NCBI GenBank assembly: GCA_002154655.1
Contig: NGUZ01000008.1
Span: 1-64,000, forward strand
Length of the DNA: 64,000 nt
Direction of reading: 5' to 3'
From: Corynebacterium kefirresidentii
Lineage (GTDB): Bacteria > Actinomycetota > Actinomycetes > Mycobacteriales > Mycobacteriaceae
Shown here: one piece after another, positions 7,418 through 17,771 of the stretch
Numbering within the stretch: position 1 is the first letter of the stretch
Layout: each line of letters begins with the position of its first letter
The notes under the pieces: generated by a model
Database searches by the model: none
Told to the model about the DNA's origin: nothing
Seen by the model: the letters and a program-made list of their open reading frames with translations, nothing else
Program-made: the position numbers and the translations under genes

Positions 7418-8839
7418 ATGAACCAGAAGCTGACATTGGCGGAAAAAGTGTGGCGCGATCACGTCGTCCAACGCGGTGATGCTGGGGCACCAGACCTCAT
7501 CTTTATTGACTTTCAGCTACTACATGAAGTTACCAGTCCACAGGCCTTTGATGGTCTGCGGCTGGCTGGGCGCACACTGCGCCACCCTGAACTGCACTTG
7601 GCAACCGAGGACCATAACGTTCCCACGCACGGCATTAAGTCTGGCAACCTCTTGGAAATCAAGGATGAGGTTTCTCGCACCCAGGTATCGACCCTGCGTA
7701 AGAACTGCGAGGAATTTGGTGTGCGCTTGCATTCCATGGGCGATGCACAGCAAGGCATTGTCCATACAGTTGGCCCACAATTGGGTATCACCCAGCCAGG
7801 TATGACCATTGTCTGCGGCGACTCGCATACCTCCACCCATGGTGCCTTTGGCTCAATCGCAATGGGCATCGGCACCTCTGAGGTGGAGCACGTCATGGCC
7901 ACGCAGACGCTTTCCTTGAAGCCTTTTAAAACGATGGCGATTGAGGTGACGGGCGAATTGCAAGAGGGAGTCTCCGCCAAAGATCTCATCCTGGCCATAA
8001 TTGCCAAAATCGGTACCGGCGGCGGACAAGGTCACATCATTGAGTACCGTGGTGAGGCGATCCGCAAGATGTCCATGGAAGAGCGCATGACTATCTGCAA
8101 TATGTCTATTGAGGCAGGAGCCCGCGCCGGCATGGTCGCCCCAGATGAGACCACCTTTGAATATGTGAAGGGGCGAGAGTTCGCTCCTACCGGCGCGGAT
8201 TGGGATGACGCAGTTGACTATTGGAAGACGCTTCCCACCGACGAGGGGGCAGAATTCGATACCGTCGTTGAGATTGATGGTTCTGCCTTGACCCCGTTTG
8301 TTACGTGGGGAACCAATCCTGGACAAGGTCTGCCATTAGGGGAGAGTGTTCCAGATCCAGAAGGCTGCGGTGACGACAATGAAAAGGCCACCGTAGAAAA
8401 GGCCCTCCAGTATATGGATCTGCAGCCGGGGACTCCGCTGCGCGATATCAAAATAGATACCGTATTCGTCGGCTCATGCACCAACGCTCGCATTGAAGAT
8501 TTGCGCGCCGCTGCCGGTGTGGTCAAGGGCCGCACCATCGCCGAAGATACGCGGATGCTGGTAGTGCCGTCTTCAGCAGCTGTCAAGGCCCAAGCAGAGG
8601 AAGAAGGCTTAGATGAAATCTTCCGCCAGTTTGGCGCCGAATGGCGTACCGCTGGTTGCTCGATGTGCCTAGGAATGAATCCAGACCAACTAGCGCCGGG
8701 AGAGCGCTCAGCTTCAACCTCCAACCGCAATTTCGAAGGCCGACAAGGCCCAGGTGGGCGCACACACCTAGTCTCGCCTCAGGTGGCCGCCGCTACAGCC
8801 GTGACCGGATACCTGTCTAGTCCTGCTGACTTAAATTAA
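7418..8839 (+). CDS. leuC: 3-isopropylmalate dehydratase large subunit
   Basis: A 473-residue aconitase-superfamily subunit. With LeuD it isomerises 2-isopropylmalate to 3-isopropylmalate in leucine synthesis. Seen: the N-terminal motif [27 protein letters not shown] around residue 130, and the [4Fe-4S] cysteines in [14 protein letters not shown] and [11 protein letters not shown]. The ATG at 7418 is preferred over the one at 7412 because GGAG at 7406-7409 is then 8 bp away. leuD follows after 21 bp, so they form an operon. Divergent ltbR and the inverted repeat upstream suggest repression by leucine status. Confidence 0.97.
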   Translation: MNQKLTLAEKVWRDHVVQRGDAGAPDLIFIDFQLLHEVTSPQAFDGLRLAGRTLRHPELHLATEDHNVPTHGIKSGNLLEIKDEVSRTQVSTLRKNCEEFGVRLHSMGDAQQGIVHTVGPQLGITQPGMTIVCGDSHTSTHGAFGSIAMGIGTSEVEHVMATQTLSLKPFKTMAIEVTGELQEGVSAKDLILAIIAKIGTGGGQGHIIEYRGEAIRKMSMEERMTICNMSIEAGARAGMVAPDETTFEYVKGREFAPTGADWDDAVDYWKTLPTDEGAEFDTVVEIDGSALTPFVTWGTNPGQGLPLGESVPDPEGCGDDNEKATVEKALQYMDLQPGTPLRDIKIDTVFVGSCTNARIEDLRAAAGVVKGRTIAEDTRMLVVPSSAAVKAQAEEEGLDEIFRQFGAEWRTAGCSMCLGMNPDQLAPGERSASTSNRNFEGRQGPGGRTHLVSPQVAAATAVTGYLSSPADLN

Positions 8840-8860
8840 GCGCTTAGAAAGGCATTGATA

Positions 8861-9451
8861 ATGGAGAAATTTATAACCCATACCGGAACTGGCGTACCGC
8901 TGCGCGTTACTAACGTGGATACTGATCAAATCATTCCGGCGCGCTACCTGAAGTCGGTTAAGCGTACAGGCTTTTCTGAAGGGCTGTTTTCTAATTGGCG
9001 CTCCGAAGAAAGCTTCGTGCTTAACCAAGAGCAATTTAAAAATGGGTCGGTGCTTTTTGCAGGAAGAGACTTTGGCACCGGTTCCTCCCGGGAACATGCA
9101 GTATGGGCGTTGAGTGAATATGGATTCCGTGCCGTGTTTTCTTCCCGCTTTGCAGATATCTTCCGCGGTAACGCAGGAAAGTCCGGCCTTCTTACCGGTT
9201 TGATGGAACAAGAGGACATCGAGCTTATCTGGAAGCAGCTGGAGGCAGGAGAAACCCAGGTCACCGTTGACTTGGAGGCGCGAACGGTTACGGTGGGAGA
9301 AAATACCTACCGCTTTGACATCGATGACTACACCCGTTGGCGGTTGATGGAGGGACTCGATGACATTGATATCACCCTCCGTAACGAGGGCGATATCGCT
9401 GACTATGAAAAGCGACGCCCCGGCTTTAAGCCCTCTGTTATCGCCCCATAA
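8861..9451 (+). CDS. leuD: 3-isopropylmalate dehydratase small subunit
   Basis: A 196-residue swivel-domain subunit that completes the LeuCD active site. Typical motifs: [15 protein letters not shown] near the N-terminus and [17 protein letters not shown] around residues 70-86. The ATG at 8861 is chosen because AGAAAGG at 8846-8852 lies 8 bp upstream; the TTG two codons earlier is less likely. Full length for the family. A hairpin terminator follows, so the operon ends here. Confidence 0.97.
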   Translation: MEKFITHTGTGVPLRVTNVDTDQIIPARYLKSVKRTGFSEGLFSNWRSEESFVLNQEQFKNGSVLFAGRDFGTGSSREHAVWALSEYGFRAVFSSRFADIFRGNAGKSGLLTGLMEQEDIELIWKQLEAGETQVTVDLEARTVTVGENTYRFDIDDYTRWRLMEGLDDIDITLRNEGDIADYEKRRPGFKPSVIAP

Positions 9452-9482
9452 ATGGGAGCGCGGTTGGGGATGAACTTGCGCC

Positions 9483-9534
9483 AACACCCCTAAAGTCCTC
9501 TCTAAAGAAGGGGCGGTGGGGGTGTTTTGCTTTT
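9483..9534 (+). terminator. Terminator of leuCD
   Basis: AACACCCC (9483-9490) pairs with GGGGTGTT (9519-9526) around a long loop, then TTGCTTTT. The loop contains further pairing between CCCC and GGGG runs. Confidence 0.7.
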
Positions 9535-9652
9535 GGCTATGAGTCTTGAGTACAAACCTTGGGGGAGCTGCGGGGGTAAAAATTGGTAACGTAAGGGTAA
9601 CAATCACCTGCTCCAGTTTCCTGTAACAAAGTATGCCCCTAGCTTTAAAGCT

Positions 9653-10528
9653 ATGAGCAATCCCTATTCGAATAATGATTCCTTTAATTCAGGAAACAAT
9701 GGTCCAGGAACTCCCGGACCTGCGAGTGAATCTGCGCCCTACGGAAACGGCGCGCACGGCCAACCAGGCTACGGGCAGCAGTACGGTCAGCAACAGTTCG
9801 GGCAACCCGGATACGCTGGAAGCACCTACCAAGGAGAAGATTCCCTTATTGGTCGTGACGTAGACGCCATTCAGGTCATCGCGGATAGCTTCCGCTACTT
9901 CGGCCGCAATTGGGCGCAGTGGATTTTCGGTCCACTGGTGCAGATGGTAGTTCTCTCCATCCTCTATTTGCTGTTGGTCGCCGTCCTAGCAGGTAGCGGT
10001 TCATCCATTGATGCCCTAGCCAATAGTGGCTCAGGTTCCGACGCGCTTACCGGTGGCCTCATTGCAGTAATGTTCTTAGTCCTTATCGCCATGTTCCTCG
10101 TGCTTATTTGGGCAGCTAGCACCTGGTACAAGGCTGCTAATAAACAGGTTGCTACCGGGATGCTGGAGATAAAGGACTTTCTGAGCTTTAAAAATGTCGC
10201 CGGTCTCATGGCGGTGTATGTGCTTTCGACCCTGGTTATTTCCCTGGGCTTCATTCTCCTGATTATTCCGGGACTCTTCGCCGCCTTCTTCTTTACCTGG
10301 ATGCCGGCTGTTAAGGCCGCACGCCCTGAGCTATCCGTTGGCGAGACCTTTGGGGCTTCCATCGAAGTAGCGAAGAAGAATGTCGGAGTGACCATCCTAG
10401 TAGTCGTCTTGATTGCCGTCCTGTACGCAGTGTTGAGCTTTACCTTCGTCGGCATGCTTCTGTTCCCAGCACTGAACACCCTCATTTTGGTCCTCTTCGT
10501 CCGTCGCACGCTCGGCTTGCGCGGTTAG
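9653..10528 (+). CDS. Multi-pass membrane protein with Gly/Gln/Tyr-rich N-terminus
   Basis: A 291-residue protein I do not recognise by function. Residues 1-65 are low complexity (Asn, Gly, Gln, Tyr, Pro; GQQYGQQQFGQPGYAG) and should be disordered and cytoplasmic. Four or more hydrophobic stretches follow, at about 88-115, 132-158, 180-212 and 240-285, with an amphipathic segment FRYFGRNWAQWIFGP before the first. The plan resembles actinobacterial DUF975-like or glycerophosphodiester-phosphodiesterase-membrane-domain proteins. The ATG at 9653 has no evident ribosome site. It stands alone between two terminators. Confidence 0.75.
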   Translation: MSNPYSNNDSFNSGNNGPGTPGPASESAPYGNGAHGQPGYGQQYGQQQFGQPGYAGSTYQGEDSLIGRDVDAIQVIADSFRYFGRNWAQWIFGPLVQMVVLSILYLLLVAVLAGSGSSIDALANSGSGSDALTGGLIAVMFLVLIAMFLVLIWAASTWYKAANKQVATGMLEIKDFLSFKNVAGLMAVYVLSTLVISLGFILLIIPGLFAAFFFTWMPAVKAARPELSVGETFGASIEVAKKNVGVTILVVVLIAVLYAVLSFTFVGMLLFPALNTLILVLFVRRTLGLRG

Positions 10529-10561
10529 AAAACCCCGCAGCCGCACGATAGTTGCGCAAGT

Positions 10562-10614
10562 AAGGCCCTGCTCGTCCGCCGCATGAGATGGAAGGCAGGG
10601 CCTTAATTGTTGGT
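10562..10614. terminator. Bidirectional terminator
   Basis: Perfect 10-bp stem AAGGCCCTGC (10562-10571) with GCAGGGCCTT (10605-10614) between the convergent membrane-protein gene and the Nudix gene. A short T run follows on the plus strand and an A/T-rich stretch on the other. Confidence 0.75.
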
Positions 10615-10632
10615 CGGGGAGGAACTAGGAAA

Positions 10633-11631
10633 CTAGCGCACCGGCAGTGGGCTAGCCAGGTAATCGGCGCCGGTGAGCTCGCCATTGTTGAAAGACAAGA
10701 CCCACACAGAAGACTTCTTGAACTTCAGCTTGTCCACCGGCTTTTTAAGGAACTTTGGGGCGAGGTCCTCGATGATGCCGGGGATGGTGCCGCCTTGGCT
10801 GACAATAACGGGCACCCCGCCTTCGTTTACCACGCGGCGGAAGGCCTTCTTGGCTGTTTCTGGGTCGTTTTCCCAAGCCTCGTCGCCAAAGTTCTTATTG
10901 ATGGAGATGTCCTTGCCCAGTTCGTCGGCAAGCGGGGCAGCTGTATGCTGGCAACGTTGGGGCAGCGCAGAGTAAATGGCAGTGGGCTGATAAGCGCTGA
11001 GCATCGGGACCAGCATTTCCGCTTGGCGACGCCCCTTCTTATCGAGCGGCCGCAGGTTATCATCGCCTTCCCAGCTGCCGCTTTCATGCGCATGGGCGTG
11101 GCGGACATAAAGAACGCGCGTGGCCGGTGCGATGCGTAGGCGTTTGGCGGCTTTAGCCACCACTGCGGTATCTACGTCGTAGGACAAGAGATTTTGCGCC
11201 TCGTCGATAGGCAGCCAGCGCAACTCATCGGTCTCACTATTGGCGGAATAGGTGCCGCCCAGGTACTTGGCCACCCAGTAGTAGACCACCTTAGTGCGGC
11301 CCTGGACTGGGTACGTTACCTTGCCAATGAGCTTGCCTAGCCGGACGCTGAATCCGGTCTCTTCCAGGATTTCCCTGGCTGCGGTGGTAGGAAGAGACTC
11401 GCCGGGATCCACCTTGCCCTTGGGCAGGGACCAATCATCGTAATGGGGACGGTGGATTAGCGCGATTTCCGGTTCCTGCGGAGAACCACGCCAGATAACG
11501 GCGCCGGCGGCAAGGGTAGTGCGGTGGAATTCTTTGGCTGGATCTACCGGGATTTCTTGATGGCGACCGGAAATGAATTCCTCGTGCTGTTGATCCTTGT
11601 CGGTTTCGTGCATCTTTTTAATATCGGGCAT
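10633..11631 (-). CDS. Nudix hydrolase fused to histidine phosphatase (MutT1-type)
   Basis: A 332-residue two-domain protein. The Nudix domain (about residues 35-165) carries a full Nudix box beginning GKVDPGE and ending REILEETGF. The C-terminal SixA-like phosphatase domain (about 175-325) begins with the catalytic motif LYVRHAHAHE. Mycobacterial MutT1 has this build and clears 8-oxo-dGTP and diadenosine polyphosphates, so a sanitising role is expected. The ATG at 11631 is chosen because GGAGACAGACG precedes it; an earlier ATG at 11679 has no ribosome site. Divergent from gpsA. Confidence 0.9.
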   Translation of the reverse strand: MPDIKKMHETDKDQQHEEFISGRHQEIPVDPAKEFHRTTLAAGAVIWRGSPQEPEIALIHRPHYDDWSLPKGKVDPGESLPTTAAREILEETGFSVRLGKLIGKVTYPVQGRTKVVYYWVAKYLGGTYSANSETDELRWLPIDEAQNLLSYDVDTAVVAKAAKRLRIAPATRVLYVRHAHAHESGSWEGDDNLRPLDKKGRRQAEMLVPMLSAYQPTAIYSALPQRCQHTAAPLADELGKDISINKNFGDEAWENDPETAKKAFRRVVNEGGVPVIVSQGGTIPGIIEDLAPKFLKKPVDKLKFKKSSVWVLSFNNGELTGADYLASPLPVR

Positions 11632-11792
11632 CGTCTGTCTCCACGGGGCCTTTCCACAGTAATCGGCTTCTTTAAACAACGTCTAAGCACCCATTGTCCC
11701 ACGGGTTAGGCGCGGTGTGCATCCCTGCCACACGGTCGGACAGACATGCTTTAAAGTTGAGGTTATAGCTTTGCACGTTTGGAGGAGACACC

Positions 11793-12791
11793 ATGGTTAA
11801 TGTTGCGGTGATGGGTGCCGGTTCTTGGGGCACTACCTTGGCCAAGGTCTTTGCGGATGCCGGAAATGATGTCCGCCTGTGGGCCCGCCGCGCAGAGTTG
11901 GCGCAGGCTATCAACGAGACCCACACTAATCCGGACTACTTGCCGGATACCCGCCTACCGGCGGCTGTGCAGGCGACTCATGATGAAGTGGAAGCATTGT
12001 CATGTGCCGAGGTCGTCGTATTCGGCGTTCCCTCCCAAACCTTGCGCGGCAACGTGGAAAAGTGGGCCCCGCATCTGCCACAAAACGCGACCTTGGTCTC
12101 CATTTCCAAGGGTGTGGAGACCACCACGCTCAAGCGCATGAGCGAGGTCATTATGGACGCAGCGGGGGTGCCAGCAGACCGCGTGGCGGTACTTTCTGGC
12201 CCGAACCTGGCTAAAGAGATTGCCGCAGGCCAAGTAGCCGCCACAGTAATCGCCTGCCCAGATGAAGATCGCGCAAAGCGCGTCCAGGCGGCGGTGGCCG
12301 CGCCGTACTTGCGCCCGTATACCAACACCGATGTTATTGGTGCGGAAATCGGCGGCGCCTGCAAAAACGTCATCGCTTTAGCCTGCGGTATCGCCTCCGG
12401 CAAGGGATTAGGCAATAACACCATGGCCACCATCATTACCCGCGGTTTGGCAGAAATTACCCGCCTCGGCGTGGAGTTGGGTGCGGATCCATTTACCTTC
12501 TCCGGCTTGGCCGGCTTGGGTGACCTGGTGGCAACATGTACCTCGACATTGTCGCGCAACCGTACTTTTGGCTATCGCTTGGGCCAAGGTGGCACCATCG
12601 AAGAAGCCAAGGCCGCCACCAACGGGCAGGTTGCGGAGGGCGTCTACTCCTGTGATTCTATCTACCGCCTAGCCCAGCAGGCAGGCGTAGAGATGCCGAT
12701 TACCCACGCGGTTTATGGTGTCTGCTACGAGGGCATGGCGGTGGAAGATATGATCATCGCTCTGATGGGTCGGTCCAAGAAGTCGGAGTAG
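11793..12791 (+). CDS. gpsA: Glycerol-3-phosphate dehydrogenase [NAD(P)+]
   Basis: A 332-residue cytosolic enzyme reducing dihydroxyacetone phosphate to sn-glycerol-3-phosphate for phospholipids. Seen: the Rossmann motif [19 protein letters not shown] at residues 5-24 and the catalytic lysine in [19 protein letters not shown]. Conserved C-terminal segments include [28 protein letters not shown] gives a strong ribosome site. ddl follows after 22 bp, so the two are probably cotranscribed. Full length. Confidence 0.97.
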   Translation: MVNVAVMGAGSWGTTLAKVFADAGNDVRLWARRAELAQAINETHTNPDYLPDTRLPAAVQATHDEVEALSCAEVVVFGVPSQTLRGNVEKWAPHLPQNATLVSISKGVETTTLKRMSEVIMDAAGVPADRVAVLSGPNLAKEIAAGQVAATVIACPDEDRAKRVQAAVAAPYLRPYTNTDVIGAEIGGACKNVIALACGIASGKGLGNNTMATIITRGLAEITRLGVELGADPFTFSGLAGLGDLVATCTSTLSRNRTFGYRLGQGGTIEEAKAATNGQVAEGVYSCDSIYRLAQQAGVEMPITHAVYGVCYEGMAVEDMIIALMGRSKKSE

Positions 12792-12813
12792 GTCAAGGGT
12801 AAAATCTGCGGGC

Positions 12814-13875
12814 ATGACTGAAAAGACCCGCGTGGCCGTTATCTATGGCGGCCGTAGCACCGAGCACTCCGTATCTTGCGTCTCTGCAGGTGCGATCATG
12901 AATCACCTCGATCCTGAAAAATTCGAGGTGGTGCCTATCGGCATCACCCGCGAGGGCACGTGGACGCCCGGCACCACTGAGGGGCTCGAAATCGTCGATG
13001 GAGTGATGCCCGAAGTTCGCCGAGGCGCGGAGCTGACACTCTCCTTGGATCCCAACGCCAAGGGCCAATTCCACAACGTCACCGATGGCACGCTCTTTGC
13101 TGAGGTTGATGTGGTATTTCCCATCCTGCACGGGCCTTTTGGCGAAGACGGCACCGTCCAAGGTCTCTTTGAGCTTTCCGGCCTGCCCTATGTCGGGCCG
13201 GGCGTATTGGCTTCCTCGGTGGGCATGGATAAGGAATTTACCAAGAAGGTGCTGGCAGCGGCAGGCCTGCCGGTCGCGCCCGAGGTCATTCTGAAGGGTC
13301 GTACCGAGCTCAGCGAGGAAGAAAAGCAGCACCTAGGGTTGCCCGTCTTTGTAAAGCCTGCCCGGGGCGGATCATCAATCGGCGTATCCAAAGTGAATAG
13401 CTGGGAAGAATTCCCCGCAGCCGTTGACCTTGCTCTAGAAGACGACGAGAAAATCCTTGTGGAGCCAGAAATCGTAGGCCAAGAGGTAGAAATCGGCGTT
13501 TTGCACTATGCCGACGGCACACTGTTGGCGTCTGTTCCGGCATTGCTGGCGGGCATTGATGATTCTGACGAGGGCTTTTATGGCTTTGACACAAAGTACC
13601 TCGATAATGTGGTTACCGCGGAAATCCCTGCGCCTTTCACGCCTGAGTTGACCGAGAAGCTGCGCGACATGGCTGTTCGCGCATTCGAGGCCCTAAATTG
13701 TGAGGGCCTATCCCGGGTGGATTTCTTCGTTACCGAAGATTCCGTGTACATCAATGAAATCAATACTCTTCCGGGCTTTACCCCGATTTCGATGTATCCC
13801 CAGGTGCTCGCCGCTTCGGGTGTGGAGTACCCCGCTTTGCTTGAGTCTCTCATTGAGCAGGCGCTAGCAAAATAG
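12814..13875 (+). CDS. ddl: D-alanine--D-alanine ligase
   Basis: A 353-residue ATP-grasp ligase making D-Ala-D-Ala for peptidoglycan. Seen: N-terminal GGRSTEHSVSCVSAG, ILHGPFGEDGTVQG, the ATP-grasp KPARGGSSIG and the metal-binding NEINTLPGFTPISMY near the C-terminus. Full length for the family. It shares a likely operon with gpsA and ends 14 bp from the convergent DUF3515 gene. Confidence 0.97.
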   Translation: MTEKTRVAVIYGGRSTEHSVSCVSAGAIMNHLDPEKFEVVPIGITREGTWTPGTTEGLEIVDGVMPEVRRGAELTLSLDPNAKGQFHNVTDGTLFAEVDVVFPILHGPFGEDGTVQGLFELSGLPYVGPGVLASSVGMDKEFTKKVLAAAGLPVAPEVILKGRTELSEEEKQHLGLPVFVKPARGGSSIGVSKVNSWEEFPAAVDLALEDDEKILVEPEIVGQEVEIGVLHYADGTLLASVPALLAGIDDSDEGFYGFDTKYLDNVVTAEIPAPFTPELTEKLRDMAVRAFEALNCEGLSRVDFFVTEDSVYINEINTLPGFTPISMYPQVLAASGVEYPALLESLIEQALAK

Positions 13876-13889
13876 GGACGGAGTACTTT

Positions 13890-14789
13890 CTATTTTTCAG
13901 CGGTGTGCTTGGCAAGCACACCGCCAATCTCCACCAGTGCCGCTTGCGCGGCATCCTGTGGGGCGTGCAGGGCTAGGTAGTTGTCGCGGCCGAGGGCAAA
14001 CCACGTGCCGGCTGTGGTGCCGTGGGCCAAGGTGGTGTCCTCGAACCACGGAATCTCGTTGACTTGCTGCAGCTTGACCCCAGCACGATAGTTTTCGGGC
14101 TTGGCCACACCGCAACGGGCCACGATGTCTTCGCGGCCATCGGCGCTCCACACAAAGGTATTCTTCTCCGCAACCTCGCGGCGGTGGTAGCCCTCGGCCA
14201 CCGAATCAGGCAGGGCCTTTGCTATATCGGCGCACCTTTGGTCATCGCCCGCCTTGAGCTCCTTGAGCGGGGCCTTATGAGCGGGGGCAGGCTTTTCTTT
14301 GAGTTTTGAGAGGGCGTCGTTAAGCTCGCCCGGCTCGGCGTCGGTGGGGGCAGTAACGGCGACGATAGGGAAGCGCTGCGCCGCATACCAGGTGGTTAGG
14401 TTGGATCCCGGCGTGGCATCGCGCACCTTGTACCACTTTTCTCCCTCTAGGTCTTGGGTCTGGGCATACTCGGTGTACTGGAAAGGCATGTCCACGCCGC
14501 AGCGCACGGTGACCTTATCCTCAGAGTTAGCTGCCCATGCAGCGACACCGGAGGGCACAGGCTCGGCAATGTCTGCGCGCGGCTTATCCATGACCTTATC
14601 CGGCAGGGAATTGATAAAGCTATGGCAGGCTTGTGAATCTGCTTCCTTGGATTCCACGGGGGAGACCGCCACGGGTGCTTTGGCGATGTTATTGAATACG
14701 TACTTTGCGCCGAAGAGGACCGCCAGAACCATCACTATGGACAACCCAAGTGAAATGAAGATCGCGGTGCGGTTAAATTGGGATGTCAT
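13890..14789 (-). CDS. DUF3515-type membrane-anchored exported protein
   Basis: A 299-residue actinobacterial protein. It has one N-terminal anchor (about residues 9-33, IFISLGLSIVMVLAVLFGAKY) and an extracytoplasmic remainder with two similar halves. Each half has the pattern CxxF/I..LPD.V and VRCGVDMP or VARCGVAKP, around residues 55-120 and 180-230, implying an internal duplication. Four cysteines (two per half) could form disulfides. Function unknown. It sits between ddl and thiL in corynebacteria, and a cell-envelope role is a guess from location. Its ATG is 28 bp from the divergent thiL start, so the promoters overlap. Confidence 0.8.
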   Translation of the reverse strand: MTSQFNRTAIFISLGLSIVMVLAVLFGAKYVFNNIAKAPVAVSPVESKEADSQACHSFINSLPDKVMDKPRADIAEPVPSGVAAWAANSEDKVTVRCGVDMPFQYTEYAQTQDLEGEKWYKVRDATPGSNLTTWYAAQRFPIVAVTAPTDAEPGELNDALSKLKEKPAPAHKAPLKELKAGDDQRCADIAKALPDSVAEGYHRREVAEKNTFVWSADGREDIVARCGVAKPENYRAGVKLQQVNEIPWFEDTTLAHGTTAGTWFALGRDNYLALHAPQDAAQAALVEIGGVLAKHTAEK

Positions 14790-14817
14790 AAGGGCTCATA
14801 GTATCGAAAGGACGCTG

Positions 14818-15774
14818 GTGAACTTAACTCAGACTCTCGCAGAGGTGGGAGAACGCAACGCCATTCGGGAAATTACCTCTGTGGCCTCGAGCAGGCTCAA
14901 CGGAGATGACGCGGCGGTATTGCCTAGCGCACCGCCGAATTCCCGCACCGTGGCAGCCACGGATTTGATGGTGGAGGGGCGTCATTTCCTGCGCGAGTGG
15001 TCTACCCCGCGCGAGATTGGTAAGAAAGCTATCTTGCGCAACTTCGCCGATGTTGAAGCCATGGGGGCGCGACCCGTTGCTGCCCTTTTAGCCATCGCCG
15101 CGCCAGGTGATACCCCAGTGTCCTTCGTGCGGGGCATCGCTGAGGGCATTGCGGAGCATAGCTCTTTCTATAATGCCGAGTTGGTGGGCGGTGACCTCAC
15201 GAAGTCTGATCTTTTGGTCATCAACATTTCGGCCGTGGGTTTCCTCGGCGGCAGCCTTCCTGCCCTGACCTTGGACGGTGCGCGGGCAGGCCAGCACGTG
15301 GTAGCGCATGGCAAGATTGGCCACTCGGCCGCCGGCTTGGCCTTGTTAGAGCGCTTCGGCCGACAGCTCCCCGCTGGGTACGAGCACCTCCAGCCGCTTA
15401 TTGACGCCCATTGCGCACCCTGGCTCAATCCCGGCCGCGGTGTCATTGCCCGCGCCGCTGGGGTTACCGCCATGACGGATAACTCCGACGGCTTGATCCA
15501 AGACTGCACCACGATGTCTGAACACTCTTGCGTGCATATGGATTTGGATCCGCAGGCTTTGCAGCCGGAAGATTTGCTGTGCCAGGCCGCAGACCTTGTG
15601 GACCGTGACCCGTGGGAATGGGTGCTAAGCGGCGGTGAAGACCACACCTTAATAGGCACGACCGCGAAGGACACCCCCTCCGGATTCCGGAAAATTGGCA
15701 CCGTAACTCGGGGCTGCGGGGTTACGGTGGGAGGAAAGACACCGAGCTATCAGAAAGGCTGGCGAAGCTTTTAA
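14818..15774 (+). CDS. thiL: Thiamine-monophosphate kinase
   Basis: A 318-residue PurM-like kinase phosphorylating thiamine monophosphate to thiamine diphosphate. Seen: [17 protein letters not shown], an Mg/ATP-binding region [29 protein letters not shown], and the C-terminal [11 protein letters not shown]. The GTG at 14818 is chosen: AAAGGA at 14807-14812 precedes it and the conserved start [14 protein letters not shown] follows. A longer open frame upstream only reads through the divergent DUF3515 gene. ung starts 2 bp after the stop. Confidence 0.95.
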   Translation: MNLTQTLAEVGERNAIREITSVASSRLNGDDAAVLPSAPPNSRTVAATDLMVEGRHFLREWSTPREIGKKAILRNFADVEAMGARPVAALLAIAAPGDTPVSFVRGIAEGIAEHSSFYNAELVGGDLTKSDLLVINISAVGFLGGSLPALTLDGARAGQHVVAHGKIGHSAAGLALLERFGRQLPAGYEHLQPLIDAHCAPWLNPGRGVIARAAGVTAMTDNSDGLIQDCTTMSEHSCVHMDLDPQALQPEDLLCQAADLVDRDPWEWVLSGGEDHTLIGTTAKDTPSGFRKIGTVTRGCGVTVGGKTPSYQKGWRSF

Positions 15775-15776
15775 AT

Positions 15777-16415
15777 ATGCACCCCACCTATCACCCTTCA
15801 TGGGAGCCGGTGCTGGCGCCGGTAATAGAAGAGCAATGGCCACGGATTTCTCACGCCCTTGAGGGCCAGGAATATCTGCCCCCAGCTGAGGATGTTTGTC
15901 GCGCGCTGCGCATGCCACTGGATGAGGTCCGTGTGCTCATCGTGGGCCAAGACCCGTATCCCACCCCAGGGCATGCCATGGGCATGGCCTTTTCTACTCG
16001 CCCCGGCGTGAAGCCCCCGCGTTCTTTGGTCAATATTTACCGTGAACTTCACGATGATGTGGGGATCAACGGCCGAGAGGACGGCGATTTGAGTGCTTGG
16101 GCTGACCAAGGCGTATTGCTACTTAACAGGGTGCTGACCGTAGCCCCAGGCCAAGCAGGCTCGCACCGTCGCATCGGATGGGAAGAAATCACCGAGGCTG
16201 CCATCCGCGCGCTCAACCGCAGCCCCATGGTGGCGATCCTCTGGGGCCGCGATGCGCAAGCGTGTGAGCGCTTTCTTCCCGACGTCCCGTGCATCAAGTC
16301 TCCACACCCCTCACCGCTTTCTGCCAGCCGTGGCTTTTTCGGTTCTAGGCCCTTTTCCCGGGCAAACGCCCTTTTGCGGGACCAAGGCGCGCAGGAAATA
16401 GACTGGCGCTTGTAA
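15777..16415 (+). CDS. ung: Uracil-DNA glycosylase, family 1
   Basis: A 212-residue base-excision enzyme removing uracil from DNA. Seen: the water-activating loop [13 protein letters not shown] (residues 57-69, catalytic Asp59) and the minor-groove loop [18 protein letters not shown]. Full length. It starts 2 bp after thiL, so it is translationally linked, and the DAK2-type kinase follows after 10 bp. Confidence 0.97.
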   Translation: MHPTYHPSWEPVLAPVIEEQWPRISHALEGQEYLPPAEDVCRALRMPLDEVRVLIVGQDPYPTPGHAMGMAFSTRPGVKPPRSLVNIYRELHDDVGINGREDGDLSAWADQGVLLLNRVLTVAPGQAGSHRRIGWEEITEAAIRALNRSPMVAILWGRDAQACERFLPDVPCIKSPHPSPLSASRGFFGSRPFSRANALLRDQGAQEIDWRL

Positions 16416-16425
16416 ACTATTGCGC

Positions 16426-17769
16426 ATGTCATATCCCAGCACGCTGGATTCCTGCGGTCTGCGCAATTGGGCTACCCGCGCCGTGGGGGAATTAGCCCAT
16501 CGCCGCGAGGAAATTAACTCCCTCAATGTCTTTCCCGTACCGGATTCGGATACTGGTTCAAATATGGCGCACACCATGGAAGCAGCGGTTGCGGAGCTCG
16601 ACAATGGTGGCGATGTAGCTGATTCCCTCGCGCGTGGGGCGGTGCGTGGGGCACGCGGAAATTCGGGCATGGTGTTGTCTCAGGTTCTGCGCGGCGTAGC
16701 GGAGTCCACGGTGGACTCAGTTATTGACGGCTCCGTTTTTGCCCGTTCTTTGCAGCAGGCCGTGGAGTTGGTGGACCTAGCCATCGCCGAGCCAGTGGAA
16801 GGCACGGTTATTACGGTTTTGCGTGCAGCAGCGGAAGCCGCCGACGACTCCGCGGCGCGTCCTGGCGCGACCTTGCACGGCATCGTCAGCGGCGCAATCT
16901 CGGCCGCTCGGACTGCTCTAGAGCGCACCCCATCGCAATTGCCAGCCCTGCAGGAGGCTGGAGTAGTGGATGCTGGCGGAGCCGGCCTCGTGATTCTCTT
17001 AGAGTCCCTTCTCGCGGAGATTGAGGGCTCTACTGGGCATGCAGGTCTACCCGCCCCAGAGGAGGTCACCGTGCTGGAAGTGGTCTTTTTCTATGAAGGA
17101 GATATCGACGCGCTGCAGGCGGCAATTGCACCGATGGGAGATAGCTTGGTCATCGCTCGCGCTACCGAGGACAGCGCTAATGTGCATATCCACTCTCCGC
17201 AGGCGGGCGCCGTCATTGAAACCGCCTTTGCTAAAGGAAAGGTGACCAACTTGCACCTTGAGGTGCTGCCGGCTCCCACCGAACCCGCCGCCGAAGAATC
17301 AGTTGCTCGCCGAGTATACGCAGCCGCGCCGGCCGGGCCTATTACCGAGCTTTTGGAATCTGCGGGCGTTACCGTTGTGCCACCGGAGAAACCCATTGCG
17401 GCCGAAGATGAGGACATTGTCCTAGTTACGGGGCTGAGTTCGCAGACTGGTGCCGGGCGAGTAGTGCCTGCACAGTCGCTAGTTGCTGCCTTGGCCGCTA
17501 TCTCTGTCAATGAACCCAATAACCCAGATACCGGTGCTGTGGTCGCTGCTATGCGCGATGCAGCCAATTCCATGCGCGTAGCTCATCCCAGCCAGGAAAC
17601 CCTTGCGTCAATCAGCGCCACCTGTCGCGATCTCTTGGCAGAAGGCGGGGAGCAGGTCACCATCTTAAGCGCCCTTGACGTAGATGAGGAGGATTTGGGC
17701 CAACAGCTACATGTGGATGTGGTGGCGCTTAACGTTCCGGATATTGCAACCGAAATCGGAGTGGAGTAG
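16426..17769 (+). CDS. DAK2 / DegV-partner kinase domain protein (FakA-like)
   Basis: A 447-residue protein. The N-terminal DhaL/DAK2 kinase domain (about residues 1-200) has the Mg-ATP motif NVFPVPDSDTGSNMAHTM and GARGNSGMVLSQVLRG. A FakA-type middle and C-terminal region follows. FakA phosphorylates fatty acids bound to FakB (DegV) proteins; no FakB gene is in the window. At 447 residues it is shorter than firmicute FakA (about 550). The ATG at 16426 is used. No clear ribosome site is visible. It lies 2 bp before recG, an old bacterial neighbourhood. Confidence 0.85.
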   Translation: MSYPSTLDSCGLRNWATRAVGELAHRREEINSLNVFPVPDSDTGSNMAHTMEAAVAELDNGGDVADSLARGAVRGARGNSGMVLSQVLRGVAESTVDSVIDGSVFARSLQQAVELVDLAIAEPVEGTVITVLRAAAEAADDSAARPGATLHGIVSGAISAARTALERTPSQLPALQEAGVVDAGGAGLVILLESLLAEIEGSTGHAGLPAPEEVTVLEVVFFYEGDIDALQAAIAPMGDSLVIARATEDSANVHIHSPQAGAVIETAFAKGKVTNLHLEVLPAPTEPAAEESVARRVYAAAPAGPITELLESAGVTVVPPEKPIAAEDEDIVLVTGLSSQTGAGRVVPAQSLVAALAAISVNEPNNPDTGAVVAAMRDAANSMRVAHPSQETLASISATCRDLLAEGGEQVTILSALDVDEEDLGQQLHVDVVALNVPDIATEIGVE

Positions 17770-17771
17770 CA

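Noticed and set aside
14299..14817. Long N-terminal extension of thiL
   Set aside because: It reads through the reverse strand of the DUF3515 gene. GTG 14818 has a good ribosome site and matches the family start.
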